A stretch of 64,000 bases of DNA from Tardiphaga sp051811025. Lineage in GTDB: Bacteria; Pseudomonadota; Alphaproteobacteria; Rhizobiales; Xanthobacteraceae. The notes under the pieces were generated by a model that saw only the letters and a list, made by a program, of their open reading frames with translations, was not told where the DNA came from and did no database searches. The position numbers and the translations under genes were made by a program. Positions 15,068 to 24,134 of the stretch are shown one piece after another; position 1 is the first letter of the stretch; each line of letters opens with the position of its first letter. The stretch spans positions 1,550,001-1,614,000 of the forward strand of contig NZ_JBPWQE010000001.1 in the NCBI RefSeq assembly GCF_051811025.1, written 5' to 3'.

Positions 15068-17641
15068 ATGACTGCCGAGACCGACCACGATCGCCAATCG
15101 ATGACGGCGCAGAATCCGGTTCTGCACGAGCCGGCCCGGCGCAGCGGCAGCATCGTGCTGGTGCTGCTGATTGCCGCCGCGATCATCGCCTGCGCCGTGG
15201 CATTCATGACTCTCGGCCGCGCCCAGGCGCAGCCTTATATTCTGGGCCTGCTGGCGCTGCTGGCGATGGTCGGCCTGTTCGTGTTGTTCGCCTTTGCCGC
15301 CGGTATTGTCCGCTTTGCCGATCGCACCTCCGACGATCCGATCATGCGCACCGTGGCCGATCACGCCTTTGACGGTATCGCCGTCACCGATGCGCGGGGC
15401 CATGTGGTCTATGCCAACGCAGCCTATCTCACATTGACCGGCGCGGCTTCCGCGCAGGATGCGCGTCCGGTCGAGCGCGTCTTCATCGGAAATCCCGATG
15501 TCTCCGAAGCCGTCTTCCGCCTGCTCAAGGCTGCCCGCGAGGGCAAGCGCCAGCAGGAGGAAGTCCGTGTCGCAGCGCCCGATGGTAGCCACGGCCGCTG
15601 GCTGCGCATGCGGGTGCGTCCACTGGGTGAGGGCAAGCGCGAGGCCAAATCCACAGTGTGGTCGGTGGCCGATATTTCCCGCGATCGGCAACGCCAGGAA
15701 GACGTATTCCAGGAACTGCAGCACGCCATCGAATATCTCGATCACGCGCCTTGCGGCTTCTTCTCGGTCAATCCAAAGGGCGAGCTGGTTTACGTCAACG
15801 CCACGTTGGCGAACTGGCTCGATCACGATCTTGCCGAGATCGGCTCCGGCGGTCTGAAGCTGACCGACATCGTCTCCGGTGACGGCGCCTCGTTGCTGAC
15901 ATCCATTGTACCGATGCCCGGCGAGGTCAAAACCGAAGTCTTCGACATCGACCTGCGCATGCGCAACGGCAAGACCATGCCGGTGCGGCTCTATCACAAG
16001 CTCGCTTTCGGCGCCGACGGCGTGCCGGGTGCGTCGCGCACCCTTGTCATCAGCCGCGCCCGCGACGAGCGCTCGGATCCGCAACGCGCCGCCGAAGTGC
16101 GCTTCATGCGCTTCTTCGACCATACGCCGATGGCCATTGCGACGGTGGACCGCGACGGCACCGTGGTGCGCGGCAATGCCCGTTTCGCCAAACTGGCGCA
16201 GAGCCTCAACACATCGGGCGCTGTCAACAAGTCGATCCTGGCCGCCGTCAGCGACCGCGACCGCAACCAGCTCGTCGCGGCCATCGGCCATGCCGCCCAG
16301 GGGCAGGGCGATATCCCGCCGGTGGAAGCGCTCCTGGAAGGCGCCAAGGAACGCTGGGGCCAGTTCTTCGTCACCGCTGTGGAAGAGAACGAGCGCGAGA
16401 CCGAAGCCGCCATCGTCTACATGCTGGAGACTACCGAGCGCCGCACGCTCGAGAACCAGGTCAACCAGGCGCAGAAGATGGACACCATCGGCCAGTTGGC
16501 CGGCGGCATCGCGCATGACTTCAACAACGTGCTTTCCGCCATCATGATGGCCAACGACTTCCTGCTGAACGCGCACAAGCCGACCGACCCGTCGTTCCAG
16601 GACATCATGCAGATCAAGCAGAACGCGACACGCGCGGCGACGCTCGTGCGTCAGTTGCTGGCGTTCTCGCGCCGCCAGACGCTGCGCCCGACCGTGCTCA
16701 ATCTCGGCGATGCGTTGTCCGATATCGATCTGCTGCTGAAGCGACTGATCGGCGAGAAGGTCAAACTCGAAGTCGTGCATGGCCGCGATCTGTGGCCGGT
16801 GAAGGTCGACATCTCGCAGTTCGAGCAGGTGATCGTGAATCTCGCGGTCAATGCGCGCGACGCGATGCCGGATGGCGGCGCGCTGACCGTGCGGACTGTG
16901 AATGTTTCGGCCGAGGAAGCCGGGCGTCTCTCCTACAAGGGCATGCCGCCGTCGGATTACGTCCGCATCGATGTCAGCGACACCGGCACCGGCATTCCCG
17001 CGGACATCGTCGAGAAGATCTTCGAGCCGTTCTTCTCCACCAAGGATGTCGGCAAGGGCACCGGCCTCGGCCTTTCCACGGTGTACGGGATCGTCAAGCA
17101 GACCGGCGGTTTCGTCTATGTCGATTCCGAACCGGGCAAAGGCACCACGTTCCGCATCTTCCTGCCGCGCCATCATCAGGAAAAGGAAGTCGCTCCCGAT
17201 CCGGCGATCGCGGCGGCCGTCGCTGCGAAGGAAGCCGCTGCCGACGCCAAGCCGCGTGCGGATCTGACCGGGCAGGGCACCATCCTGCTCGTCGAGGACG
17301 AAGAGGGCCTGCGCGCGCTGAACGCCCGCGGTCTGCGATCGCGCGGTTACACAGTGGTCGAAGCCGGCAACGGCGTCGAGGCGATGGAGCTGTTCGACGA
17401 GCAGAACGGCGTCATCGATCTCGTGGTCTCCGACGTGGTGATGCCGGAGATGGATGGACCGACGCTGCTGAAGGAGATGCGCGCCCGCAATGCGGATATT
17501 CGCATCATCTTCGTGTCCGGTTACGCTGAGGAAGCTTTTGAGAAGAGCCTGCCGGAAAACCAGCAATTCGCCTTCCTGGCCAAGCCGTTCGCCCTGAGCG
17601 CGCTGATTGCCAAGGTCAAGGAAACCATGGCGCCGAACTAG
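15068..17641 (+). CDS. cckA: Hybrid sensor histidine kinase CckA
   Basis: Bifunctional kinase/phosphatase that feeds phosphate through ChpT to CtrA and CpdR. The 857-residue protein has two N-terminal membrane helices (about residues 27-47 and 55-78). Three PAS-like regions follow (for example HAFDGIAVTDARGHVVYANA). The DHp domain has the phosphoacceptor His483 in GQLAGGIAHDFNN. The HATPase domain has NLAVNARDAMPDGG, DTGTGIP and GKGTGLGLSTVYG motifs. The receiver domain has Asp789 in VVSDVVMPEMDG. All catalytic motifs look intact. It follows flhB in the same direction after 172 nt, the order typical of Bradyrhizobium relatives. Confidence 0.93.
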   Translation: MTAETDHDRQSMTAQNPVLHEPARRSGSIVLVLLIAAAIIACAVAFMTLGRAQAQPYILGLLALLAMVGLFVLFAFAAGIVRFADRTSDDPIMRTVADHAFDGIAVTDARGHVVYANAAYLTLTGAASAQDARPVERVFIGNPDVSEAVFRLLKAAREGKRQQEEVRVAAPDGSHGRWLRMRVRPLGEGKREAKSTVWSVADISRDRQRQEDVFQELQHAIEYLDHAPCGFFSVNPKGELVYVNATLANWLDHDLAEIGSGGLKLTDIVSGDGASLLTSIVPMPGEVKTEVFDIDLRMRNGKTMPVRLYHKLAFGADGVPGASRTLVISRARDERSDPQRAAEVRFMRFFDHTPMAIATVDRDGTVVRGNARFAKLAQSLNTSGAVNKSILAAVSDRDRNQLVAAIGHAAQGQGDIPPVEALLEGAKERWGQFFVTAVEENERETEAAIVYMLETTERRTLENQVNQAQKMDTIGQLAGGIAHDFNNVLSAIMMANDFLLNAHKPTDPSFQDIMQIKQNATRAATLVRQLLAFSRRQTLRPTVLNLGDALSDIDLLLKRLIGEKVKLEVVHGRDLWPVKVDISQFEQVIVNLAVNARDAMPDGGALTVRTVNVSAEEAGRLSYKGMPPSDYVRIDVSDTGTGIPADIVEKIFEPFFSTKDVGKGTGLGLSTVYGIVKQTGGFVYVDSEPGKGTTFRIFLPRHHQEKEVAPDPAIAAAVAAKEAAADAKPRADLTGQGTILLVEDEEGLRALNARGLRSRGYTVVEAGNGVEAMELFDEQNGVIDLVVSDVVMPEMDGPTLLKEMRARNADIRIIFVSGYAEEAFEKSLPENQQFAFLAKPFALSALIAKVKETMAPN

Positions 17642-17854
17642 GGCGCGCCGTCACAAAACGGCTTGGTTTCAAATGCGCCCCAAACTTCGCAATGCACCAT
17701 AAGTATTTGAAAGCAAGGTGACTCCTACGCCAAAGGTTCAATGGCGAGCCGCGACCGAGGGCCGCAGCGTTTACCATGGAACGGTGCTTCCCTTTTAGGC
17801 TGGGGTAGCCATGTTAGGGGTGTTTTCCCCCTGCCGGGGATTGAGGGAATGACC

Positions 17855-18886
17855 ATGACTTTCACGTTCAGCATGCGCGGCGTCGTCAAGACGATGGCCG
17901 TTGTCCTGTCGCTGGCGATGCCGCTCACGATTGCAATCTCCTCTGCCGACGCCCGCGTTGGCGGTGGCAGCAGTTCGGGCTCGCGCGGCAACCGCACATT
18001 CTCGGCTCCGCCGAGCACGTCGACGGCGCCTAACGCGGCTCAGCCGTTCAACCGCACCATGCAGCAGCCGGGTTCGCCCGGCATGAACAGCGCGACCACA
18101 GGCGCAGCCAGCAAGGGCGGGTTCTTCAACCGTCCGGGCATGGGCATGCTCGGCGGCCTTGCTGCCGGCTTCCTCGGCGCAGGCCTGCTCGGCATGCTGT
18201 TCGGCGGCGGTCTATTCAGCGGCCTCGGCGGCATTTCGTCGATCATCGGCCTGCTGCTGCAGGTCGGCCTGATCATCATTGTCGTCCGTCTCGCGATGTC
18301 CTGGTGGCAGCGTCGTAACCAGACGGCTTCGGCTTATGCTGGTCCGGCTAACTCGCCCTATACCGGTGCGGGCAATGGCCCTGATCAGAATCAGGTTCAT
18401 GCGAACCAAGCTCAGGGTGCTCAGCAGGCTCCGCGCAGCGGCCTCGGCGGCTTTGGGTTCGGCGCTGCGGCGTCGAACGACAAGCCGCTCGATATCCTGC
18501 CGCAGGACTACGAGACCTTCGAGCGTCTGCTTGGCGACGTCCAGGCGGCTTGGTCGAATGAAGACGTCGAGAAGCTCGGCAAGCTGTCGACGCCGGAAAT
18601 GGTGTCGTACTTCGCCAAGGATCTCGCCGAGAACAAGGCGCGCAACGACATCAACAAGGTGTCGGATGTGAAGCTGCTGCAGGGCGACCTCGCGGAAGCC
18701 TGGCGCGAAGGCGACACCGACTATGCGAGCGTCGCGATGCGCTTCTCGCTGGTCGATAAGACGCTGGAGCGCGGCACCAACCGTCTGGTGGCCGGCAGCG
18801 AAACGCCGATCGAAGCAACCGAGATCTGGACCTTCGTGCGCCCGCGCGGCGCCGATTGGGAACTGTCGGCGATCCAGCAGTCGTAA
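17855..18886 (+). CDS. Tim44-like domain membrane protein
   Basis: A 343-residue protein with a signal-like N-terminus (VVKTMAVVLSLAMPLTIAIS), a Ser/Gly/Asn-rich segment, Gly-rich membrane segments (LAAGFLGAGLLGMLFGGGLF; GISSIIGLLLQVGLIIIVVR) and a C-terminal Tim44/MRPL45-like domain from about residue 205 (ETFERLLGDVQAAWSNEDVE; ATEIWTFVRPRGADWELSAI). Start chosen at 17855: GAGGGA sits 6 nt upstream, whereas the ATG at 17849 abuts it. Bacterial members are poorly characterised. A strong terminator follows. Confidence 0.8.
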   Translation: MTFTFSMRGVVKTMAVVLSLAMPLTIAISSADARVGGGSSSGSRGNRTFSAPPSTSTAPNAAQPFNRTMQQPGSPGMNSATTGAASKGGFFNRPGMGMLGGLAAGFLGAGLLGMLFGGGLFSGLGGISSIIGLLLQVGLIIIVVRLAMSWWQRRNQTASAYAGPANSPYTGAGNGPDQNQVHANQAQGAQQAPRSGLGGFGFGAAASNDKPLDILPQDYETFERLLGDVQAAWSNEDVEKLGKLSTPEMVSYFAKDLAENKARNDINKVSDVKLLQGDLAEAWREGDTDYASVAMRFSLVDKTLERGTNRLVAGSETPIEATEIWTFVRPRGADWELSAIQQS

Positions 18887-18910
18887 GCCTTGCGTCACTG
18901 AAATCGGACA

Positions 18911-18940
18911 AGCGCCGCGGATCATTCCGCGGCGCTTTTT
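18911..18940 (+). terminator. Rho-independent terminator after the Tim44-like gene
   Basis: A perfect 11-bp stem (AGCGCCGCGGA / TCCGCGGCGCT) with a TCAT loop is followed by TTTTT. It begins 24 nt after the stop codon at 18886. Confidence 0.92.
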
Positions 18941-19076
18941 GTTGGCCCTATGCGTGTGTATTGCCAGGCGATGATCTCAATAAGAGAGCGGGAATAATCC
19001 GCCGGATGACGTGTTGGTCAGTTGCGTTCCATCGCGACTGGCGTTGCGTGGTTACAAAAACAAATTGGAGGAATCG

Positions 19077-19766
19077 ATGCCCACTATTCTCTCGACTATG
19101 ACCCGTCTCGGCCTATGCGCCGGTGCTGTTGCCGTCTCACTCGCAGCAACGTCGCCATCGTTCGCGCAGGGCGCGGATACCAGCTTCTTCGTCACCAGCA
19201 ATGGCATCGGCAATGGCGGCAATCTCGGTGGCCTCGCCGGTGCTGACAATCATTGCCAGACGCTGGCGCAGGCTGCAGGCGCGGGCGCCAAGACATGGCG
19301 CGCTTATCTCTCGACGCAGGCCGCCGAGGGCAAGCCCGCGATCAATGCTAAGGACCGGATCGGCAACGGGCCGTGGAAGAATGTGAAGGGTGCTGTCGTC
19401 GCCAAGGATGTCGCCGATCTGCATGGCGCCAGCAACAACCTCTCCAAGCAGACCTCGCTCAGCGAGAAGGGCGAGGTCATCAATGGCCGCGGTGATACGC
19501 CGAATCGCCATGACGTGCTGACCGGCTCGCAGGCTGACGGCACAGCCTTTGCCGCTGGTGAGGATCGCACCTGCAAGAACTGGACGAGCAGTACCCAGGG
19601 CGCCGCGATGGTCGGTCATATCGATCGTACGGGGTTGAACGAAGAGCCGCCGTCCAAGTCATGGAACACCTCGCATCCGTCGCGCGGTCCCGATGGCGGC
19701 TGCTCGCAGAACGACCTGAAGAGCACCGGCGGCGATGGGCTGCTGTATTGCTTCGCCTCGAATTGA
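19077..19766 (+). CDS. Secreted lectin-like protein
   Basis: A 229-residue exported protein. The start at 19077 has GGAGGAA upstream and a clear signal peptide ending near SPSFAQG. The mature part has four cysteines and motifs of a C-type-lectin/endostatin-like fold (FFVTSNGIGNGGNLGGLAGA; HCQTLAQAAGAGAKTWRAYL; TCKNWTSSTQGAAMVGHIDR; GLLYCFASN). Similar proteins in Bradyrhizobium relatives are called lectins; ligand unknown. It stands alone and is followed by a palindromic terminator/repeat. Confidence 0.7.
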   Translation: MPTILSTMTRLGLCAGAVAVSLAATSPSFAQGADTSFFVTSNGIGNGGNLGGLAGADNHCQTLAQAAGAGAKTWRAYLSTQAAEGKPAINAKDRIGNGPWKNVKGAVVAKDVADLHGASNNLSKQTSLSEKGEVINGRGDTPNRHDVLTGSQADGTAFAAGEDRTCKNWTSSTQGAAMVGHIDRTGLNEEPPSKSWNTSHPSRGPDGGCSQNDLKSTGGDGLLYCFASN

Positions 19767-19803
19767 GTTCTGTTGCGGCAAACAAGTAGCAATATATACA
19801 CTC

Positions 19804-19840
19804 CGCTATGGCCGGGCCTGTCCCGGCCATAGCGCGTTTT
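19804..19840. repeat. GGCCGGG palindrome (rhizobial dispersed repeat), also terminator-like
   Basis: Perfect 13-bp inverted repeat CGCTATGGCCGGG / CCCGGCCATAGCG with loop CCTGT, followed by CGTTTT. The GGCCGGG...CCCGGCC core is a widely dispersed intergenic palindrome in Bradyrhizobium-type genomes (from general knowledge). The T run means it can also terminate transcription of the lectin-like gene. Only one copy is seen in this window. Confidence 0.75.
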
Positions 19841-19952
19841 GCGGCGATAGCTGGACGACGGTGCGGAGTTCTCGCCGGACGAGCGTGGCGAACGAATTCC
19901 GCGGTGAGCAGTTACCTTGGCACCCCTGACGCGATACTTGGCGAGGTTCTGC

Positions 19953-20660
19953 ATGCGATATGAGCTGTATTACTGGCCGACGATCCAGGGCCGCGGCGAA
20001 TTCGTACGCCTGGCGCTCGAAGACGCCGGCGCGGACTACCGCGACGTGGCTCGTGGCAAGGGCGGCATGGCCGCAATGACCAGGGTGCTCGACAGCAAGA
20101 AAGGCATCCCGCCATTCGCGCCACCATTCCTCAAGGCGGGCACTATGGTGATCGGCCAGACAGCGAACATTTTGTTCTATCTCGGCGGGCGTCATGGCTT
20201 GGCGCCGAAGTCCGAAGCGGCGCGGCTGCAATTGCATGAACTACAGCTTACGATCACCGATTTCGTCGCCGAAGTGCACGATACCCATCACCCGATCGGT
20301 GTGTCGCTCTACTACGAAGATCAGAAAGGTCCCGCCAAGAAACGCTGCGCGGAATTCCTGAAGGAGCGCGTGCCGAAATATCTCGGCTATTTCGAGCGGA
20401 TATTGAAGGCCGGCGACGGCGCTTATGTCACCGGCCGCAAGGCGACCTATGTCGATCTGTCACTGTTCCAGATCGTTGAAGGACTGCGCTACGCATTTCC
20501 GAAACGCATGACAAAATTCGAGCGGGAGATTCCACGCCTGATCGATTTGCATGACCGCGCGGCGGCTCGCCCGAACATCAAGGCCTATCTCGACAGCGAC
20601 CGCCGCATTGCCTTCAACAAGGACGGCATCTTCCGGCACTACAAGGCGCTGGACAAGTAG
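19953..20660 (+). CDS. Glutathione S-transferase
   Basis: Cytosolic GST family enzyme of 235 residues. The thioredoxin-like N-terminus has YELYYWPTIQGRGEFVRLAL, the pattern of sigma/mu-like GSTs with a Tyr near the start. 'FLKAGTMVIGQTANILFYLG' occupies the cis-Pro/QSxAI position, and the helical C-terminal domain follows (LSLFQIVEGLRYAFPKRMTK). The start at 19953 aligns with the family N-terminus. It stands alone and substrate is unknown. Confidence 0.85.
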   Translation: MRYELYYWPTIQGRGEFVRLALEDAGADYRDVARGKGGMAAMTRVLDSKKGIPPFAPPFLKAGTMVIGQTANILFYLGGRHGLAPKSEAARLQLHELQLTITDFVAEVHDTHHPIGVSLYYEDQKGPAKKRCAEFLKERVPKYLGYFERILKAGDGAYVTGRKATYVDLSLFQIVEGLRYAFPKRMTKFEREIPRLIDLHDRAAARPNIKAYLDSDRRIAFNKDGIFRHYKALDK

Positions 20661-20684
20661 CGCTGCGCAGCTCGCGTGGCGGGG

Positions 20685-21359
20685 TTACCAAAGCCCCGGA
20701 CACAGACGATAGCGGACGCGCATCGTATAGTCGGTGTAGCCGGGGAGACCGTCTCGCAAGGTGCGCTCTTCGGCCGTCGTGCGCCATGCGAGCAGCACGG
20801 CCAGGATCAGCGTCAGCGCGGCACTCCACCACGAGCCAAGCCAGAGGGATGTGCCGAGAAAAAACAGGATGGCGCCGCTATACATGGGATGACGCACGAG
20901 ATGATAGGGACCGGTATCGATGACGTGCTGGCCGCGGTCGCGCTGCAGCTTGATGACCGGTGCGGCGAAACTGTTTTCGCGCAGTACCCAGAACGAGATT
21001 GCCATTCCCGTGAGTGCGAGGACCGCGCCCGCGACCTGGACGCCAATTGTCATTTGCGAAAGGCCGAAGCGCTGATCCAGTCCTGCGACGATCAGCCAGA
21101 CCAGTGCCACGGTAAAGAACGCCACCATGAAGACGCGGTCCGCTGTGGGCTGCCCCTGTTGTACGATGGGGCGCATGCGTTCCTCAAACAGCGCGGGATC
21201 GATCTGGATCAGCCACAGGCCGCCGCCAAGGCCGAGCACGATCATGAAGAGTAGAAATGACCACGCCGCCGGCCATTGCCAGGTCCCGGCGGCGGTGAAC
21301 AAAACGGCGCCGATCACGCCGAACCAGACCAGCGTACGTATCACGAGGCGAACGATCAT
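20685..21359 (-). CDS. ICMT/PEMT-type membrane methyltransferase
   Basis: A 224-residue integral membrane protein with about five transmembrane segments. The C-terminal SAM-binding signature of the isoprenylcysteine/phospholipid methyltransferase family is present: GPYHLVRHPMYSGAILFFLG, followed by EERTLRDGLPGYTDYTMRVR. Bacterial members methylate varied small or lipid substrates; the substrate here cannot be told. Converges with the GST gene. Confidence 0.82.
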   Translation of the reverse strand: MIVRLVIRTLVWFGVIGAVLFTAAGTWQWPAAWSFLLFMIVLGLGGGLWLIQIDPALFEERMRPIVQQGQPTADRVFMVAFFTVALVWLIVAGLDQRFGLSQMTIGVQVAGAVLALTGMAISFWVLRENSFAAPVIKLQRDRGQHVIDTGPYHLVRHPMYSGAILFFLGTSLWLGSWWSAALTLILAVLLAWRTTAEERTLRDGLPGYTDYTMRVRYRLCPGLW

Positions 21360-21463
21360 GTCGGGCCTCCTTTGGCCCGCATCCGATACCAGATTCGCGG
21401 CAGTGATGGGGCAGGCCTCGCGTCAACGCGACCAGCGGCTGGTCTCTGTCCGACGGTGCCGCG

Positions 21464-21634
21464 TTAAGCGAGCTGATCGATCCGGGTGCCCTGGCCGGGC
21501 GGCAGTGCTGCGCGCGGCGGGGGCGGCGCGGTGCGGCTGTCGTTGTCGTCGTTCTTCTTCGGCTCTGGCGGCTTCACCTCGATCGGCTTCACCTCAGCGA
21601 CCGGCGGTGCGCTACTTACGCTTGAAACGCTCAT
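21464..21634 (-). CDS. Small proline-rich hypothetical protein
   Basis: A 56-residue charged, Pro-rich peptide starting MSVSSVSSAPPVAEVKPIEV, with an Asn/Asp run (KKNDDNDSR) and no membrane segment. AGGGA lies 7 nt before the chosen ATG. Function unknown; probably disordered. Confidence 0.45.
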   Translation of the reverse strand: MSVSSVSSAPPVAEVKPIEVKPPEPKKNDDNDSRTAPPPPRAALPPGQGTRIDQLA

Positions 21635-21790
21635 TACAAATTCCCTGTTTCCAACTCTTGCAGTCGGACCATGGGGCGTACGCCAACAAGGAGTTGGTAA
21701 ATCAGGCGCTGCAATTTGCAGCAATCGGGATGGTTCGGATGCGGTGGTGAATGGCCGCTCTAGGATTTCACTACAATTGAACCGAAATCC

Positions 21791-22264
21791 TCACTCGTCC
21801 TTGCCGCGGGAAATAGTGATTGTCGCGGAGGTCTTGCTGCGGGTGCAGCGGAGGTCGAGCCGGCGATAGCGCAGCTTCACGTCATCGCCGCGGAAAATCC
21901 CCATGCGGCCGAGACATCGGGTGGTGCCCTTCACCGTATCCGGTTTGGGGATCGTGAAAATGACGGCTGCCGCACTGGCGACGAGATCGGTGAAGGCTGG
22001 TGCCGGCTTGCGGGTCGCGGACGCAGCATAAAGCTCGTTGCTGAAATTGCGGCTGGCGCAGCCAAGCCGCAATTGCTTCGCCGCCGGATGCGACAGGTAG
22101 ATCACATTGGCAGCGGTGCGCCCGACGCTGAGCCCGTCGATCTGGCTCTTGAGCTGACGCGCAAGATCATCGCAGCGGTCGGCGCGGGCAGGTGAGGCGA
22201 CAAGGGTTACGGTGGCGAGAAGTGCCACAGCCGAAAAAATGCCGCGCAGGCGGTCGATGGACAT
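21791..22264 (-). CDS. Hypothetical secreted protein
   Basis: A 157-residue protein with a signal peptide (FSAVALLATVTLVASPARAD) and four Cys in the mature part. It is rich in Ser/Ala/Arg, with no domain I recognise. The start at 22264 directly opens the signal peptide; the frame upstream overlaps the fumarase start region and is not credible. Divergent from fumA. Confidence 0.7.
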   Translation of the reverse strand: MSIDRLRGIFSAVALLATVTLVASPARADRCDDLARQLKSQIDGLSVGRTAANVIYLSHPAAKQLRLGCASRNFSNELYAASATRKPAPAFTDLVASAAAVIFTIPKPDTVKGTTRCLGRMGIFRGDDVKLRYRRLDLRCTRSKTSATITISRGKDE

Positions 22265-22351
22265 TCCAGAATTCTCCTCAATCCCCGCCCGCACTGAAAC
22301 GCGGGACGTCACTTTATGCAAGGCGTGCCCGACGTGGCCGGTGACTGCTGG

Positions 22352-22395
22352 AACAGGGGGAATTATCCCCGCGATTGCGGGCCTGTCCCCCTGTT
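22352..22395 (+). other. Two-tier hairpin in the leader of fumA
   Basis: An outer 10-bp inverted repeat (AACAGGGGGA at 22352-22361, TCCCCCTGTT at 22386-22395) encloses a second stem (CCCGC at 22368-22372, GCGGG at 22377-22381). TTTTG follows. It lies 72 nt before the fumarase start on the same strand and 88 nt upstream of the divergent secreted-protein gene, so it could be an attenuator or operator. Confidence 0.5.
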
Positions 22396-22466
22396 TTGAA
22401 CCCTTCAAAACTGTCCGGAAACCGCCTACAAGGGCCTCAAATCCCCTCCCTTTTGAGGCCCCACCA

Positions 22467-24119
22467 ATGAACGCTCCCACCGCTTTCCCTGATCCGAAGC
22501 CCGTCCCGCCCTATAAGCACACTCCGCTGTTTCCGCTGGGCGCGGATACCACCCCCTACAAGAAGGTCACCACCGAGGGCGTGCGGGTCGAGAAGGTGCT
22601 GGGCAGGGACATGTTGGTGGTGTCGCGGGATGCGCTGAAGGCGCTCTCGGAGGCCGCGTTCGGCGACATCAACCACTATCTGCGCCCCGGCCATCTGCAG
22701 CAGCTGCGCAATATCCTGGACGACAGCGAAGCCAGCCCGAACGACAAGTTCGTGGCCTTCGACTTCCTCAAGAACGCGAACATCGCCGCCGGCGGCGTGC
22801 TGCCGATGTGCCAGGACACCGGCACCGCGATCATCATGGGCAAGAAGGGCTGCAACGTCATCACCGATGGCGACGATGAGGCCGCTTTGAGTGAAGGCGC
22901 CCGCGATGCGTATCTGCGGCGCAATCTGCGCTATTCGCAGGTCGCGCCGCTGACCATGTATGAAGAGAAGAACACCGCCAACAATATGCCGGCGCAGTGC
23001 GAGATCTATGCCGAGGGCGATGATGCCTACAAGTTCATGTTCATGGCCAAGGGCGGTGGCTCCGCCAACAAGAGCTTCCTGTTCCAGGCGACGCCCTCGG
23101 TGCTGACCAAGGATCGTCTGCTCGCCTTCCTCAAAGAGAAGATCATGACGCTGGGCACCGCCGCGTGCCCGCCCTATCACCTCGCCATCGTCATTGGCGG
23201 CACCTCGGCCGAGCTGTGCATGAAGACGGTGAAGCTCGCTTCCGCGCGTTATCTCGACGCGCTGCCCACGCAAGGCTCGCCGGACGGCAATGCCTTCCGC
23301 GATTTGGAGATGGAGCAGGAAATCCTCAAGATGACGCAGTCGTCCGGCGTTGGCGCGCAGTTCGGCGGCAAGTATTTCTGCCACGATGTCCGCGTCATCC
23401 GCCTGCCGCGCCACGGTGCGTCATTGCCGATCGGTCTCGGCGTGTCGTGCTCGGCGGATCGCCAGGTGCTCGGCAAGATCACCAGAGACGGCGTCTATCT
23501 CGAAGAACTCGAGCATAACCCGGCGCAATATCTGCCGCAGGTCGAGCAGGCGCTCGGCGGCGAGGTGGTGAAGATCGATCTCAATCAGCCGATGAAGGAC
23601 ATTCTGGCCACGCTGTCGAACTATCCGACCAAGACGCGGCTGTCGCTGACAGGCACCATGATCGTCGCGCGCGACTCGGCGCATGCCAAGCTGCGCGATC
23701 GCCTCGAGAAGGGCGAGCCGCTGCCGGATTACTTCAAGAACCATCCGGTCTATTACGCCGGTCCCGCCAAGACCCCCGAAGGTTACGCCTCCGGCGCGTT
23801 CGGTCCGACCACCGCCGGCCGCATGGATAGTTTCGTCGACCAGTTCCAGGCGGCGGGCGGCTCCATGGTGATGGTCGCCAAGGGCAATCGCGCCGTTGCG
23901 GTGCGCGAAGCCTGCAAGAAGCATGGCGGCTTCTATCTCGGCTCCATCGGCGGCTCGGCGGCAAACCTCGCCGAACACTGCATCAAGAAGGTTGAAGTCG
24001 TCGAATATCCCGAACTCGGCATGGAAGCGATCTGGCGCATCGAGGTCGAGGACTTCCCGGCCTTCATCATCATCGATGACAAGGGCAACGATTTCTTCAA
24101 GGAACTGAATCTCGGCTAA
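22467..24119 (+). CDS. fumA: Fumarate hydratase, class I (iron-sulfur)
   Basis: TCA-cycle enzyme converting fumarate to malate, of the 4Fe-4S class. It has 550 residues, close to E. coli FumA (548), with both the alpha-like region (GGVLPMCQDTGTAIIMGKKG) and beta-like C-terminal region (KTPEGYASGAFGPTTAGRMD; CIKKVEVVEYPELGMEAIWR). Cluster-ligand cysteines are candidates at LPMCQDTG and GVSCSADRQ. Start at 22467 gives the family-like N-terminus. Monocistronic, or with the DUF429 gene 15 nt downstream. Confidence 0.95.
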   Translation: MNAPTAFPDPKPVPPYKHTPLFPLGADTTPYKKVTTEGVRVEKVLGRDMLVVSRDALKALSEAAFGDINHYLRPGHLQQLRNILDDSEASPNDKFVAFDFLKNANIAAGGVLPMCQDTGTAIIMGKKGCNVITDGDDEAALSEGARDAYLRRNLRYSQVAPLTMYEEKNTANNMPAQCEIYAEGDDAYKFMFMAKGGGSANKSFLFQATPSVLTKDRLLAFLKEKIMTLGTAACPPYHLAIVIGGTSAELCMKTVKLASARYLDALPTQGSPDGNAFRDLEMEQEILKMTQSSGVGAQFGGKYFCHDVRVIRLPRHGASLPIGLGVSCSADRQVLGKITRDGVYLEELEHNPAQYLPQVEQALGGEVVKIDLNQPMKDILATLSNYPTKTRLSLTGTMIVARDSAHAKLRDRLEKGEPLPDYFKNHPVYYAGPAKTPEGYASGAFGPTTAGRMDSFVDQFQAAGGSMVMVAKGNRAVAVREACKKHGGFYLGSIGGSAANLAEHCIKKVEVVEYPELGMEAIWRIEVEDFPAFIIIDDKGNDFFKELNLG

Positions 24120-24134
24120 GATCGAGCGCGCCCG

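Noticed and set aside
14855..17566. A 903-codon minus-strand open frame antisense to cckA
   Set aside because: It is the antisense shadow of a well-supported kinase gene; the translation is His/Arg/Asp-rich without domains, as expected from high-GC third-position bias.
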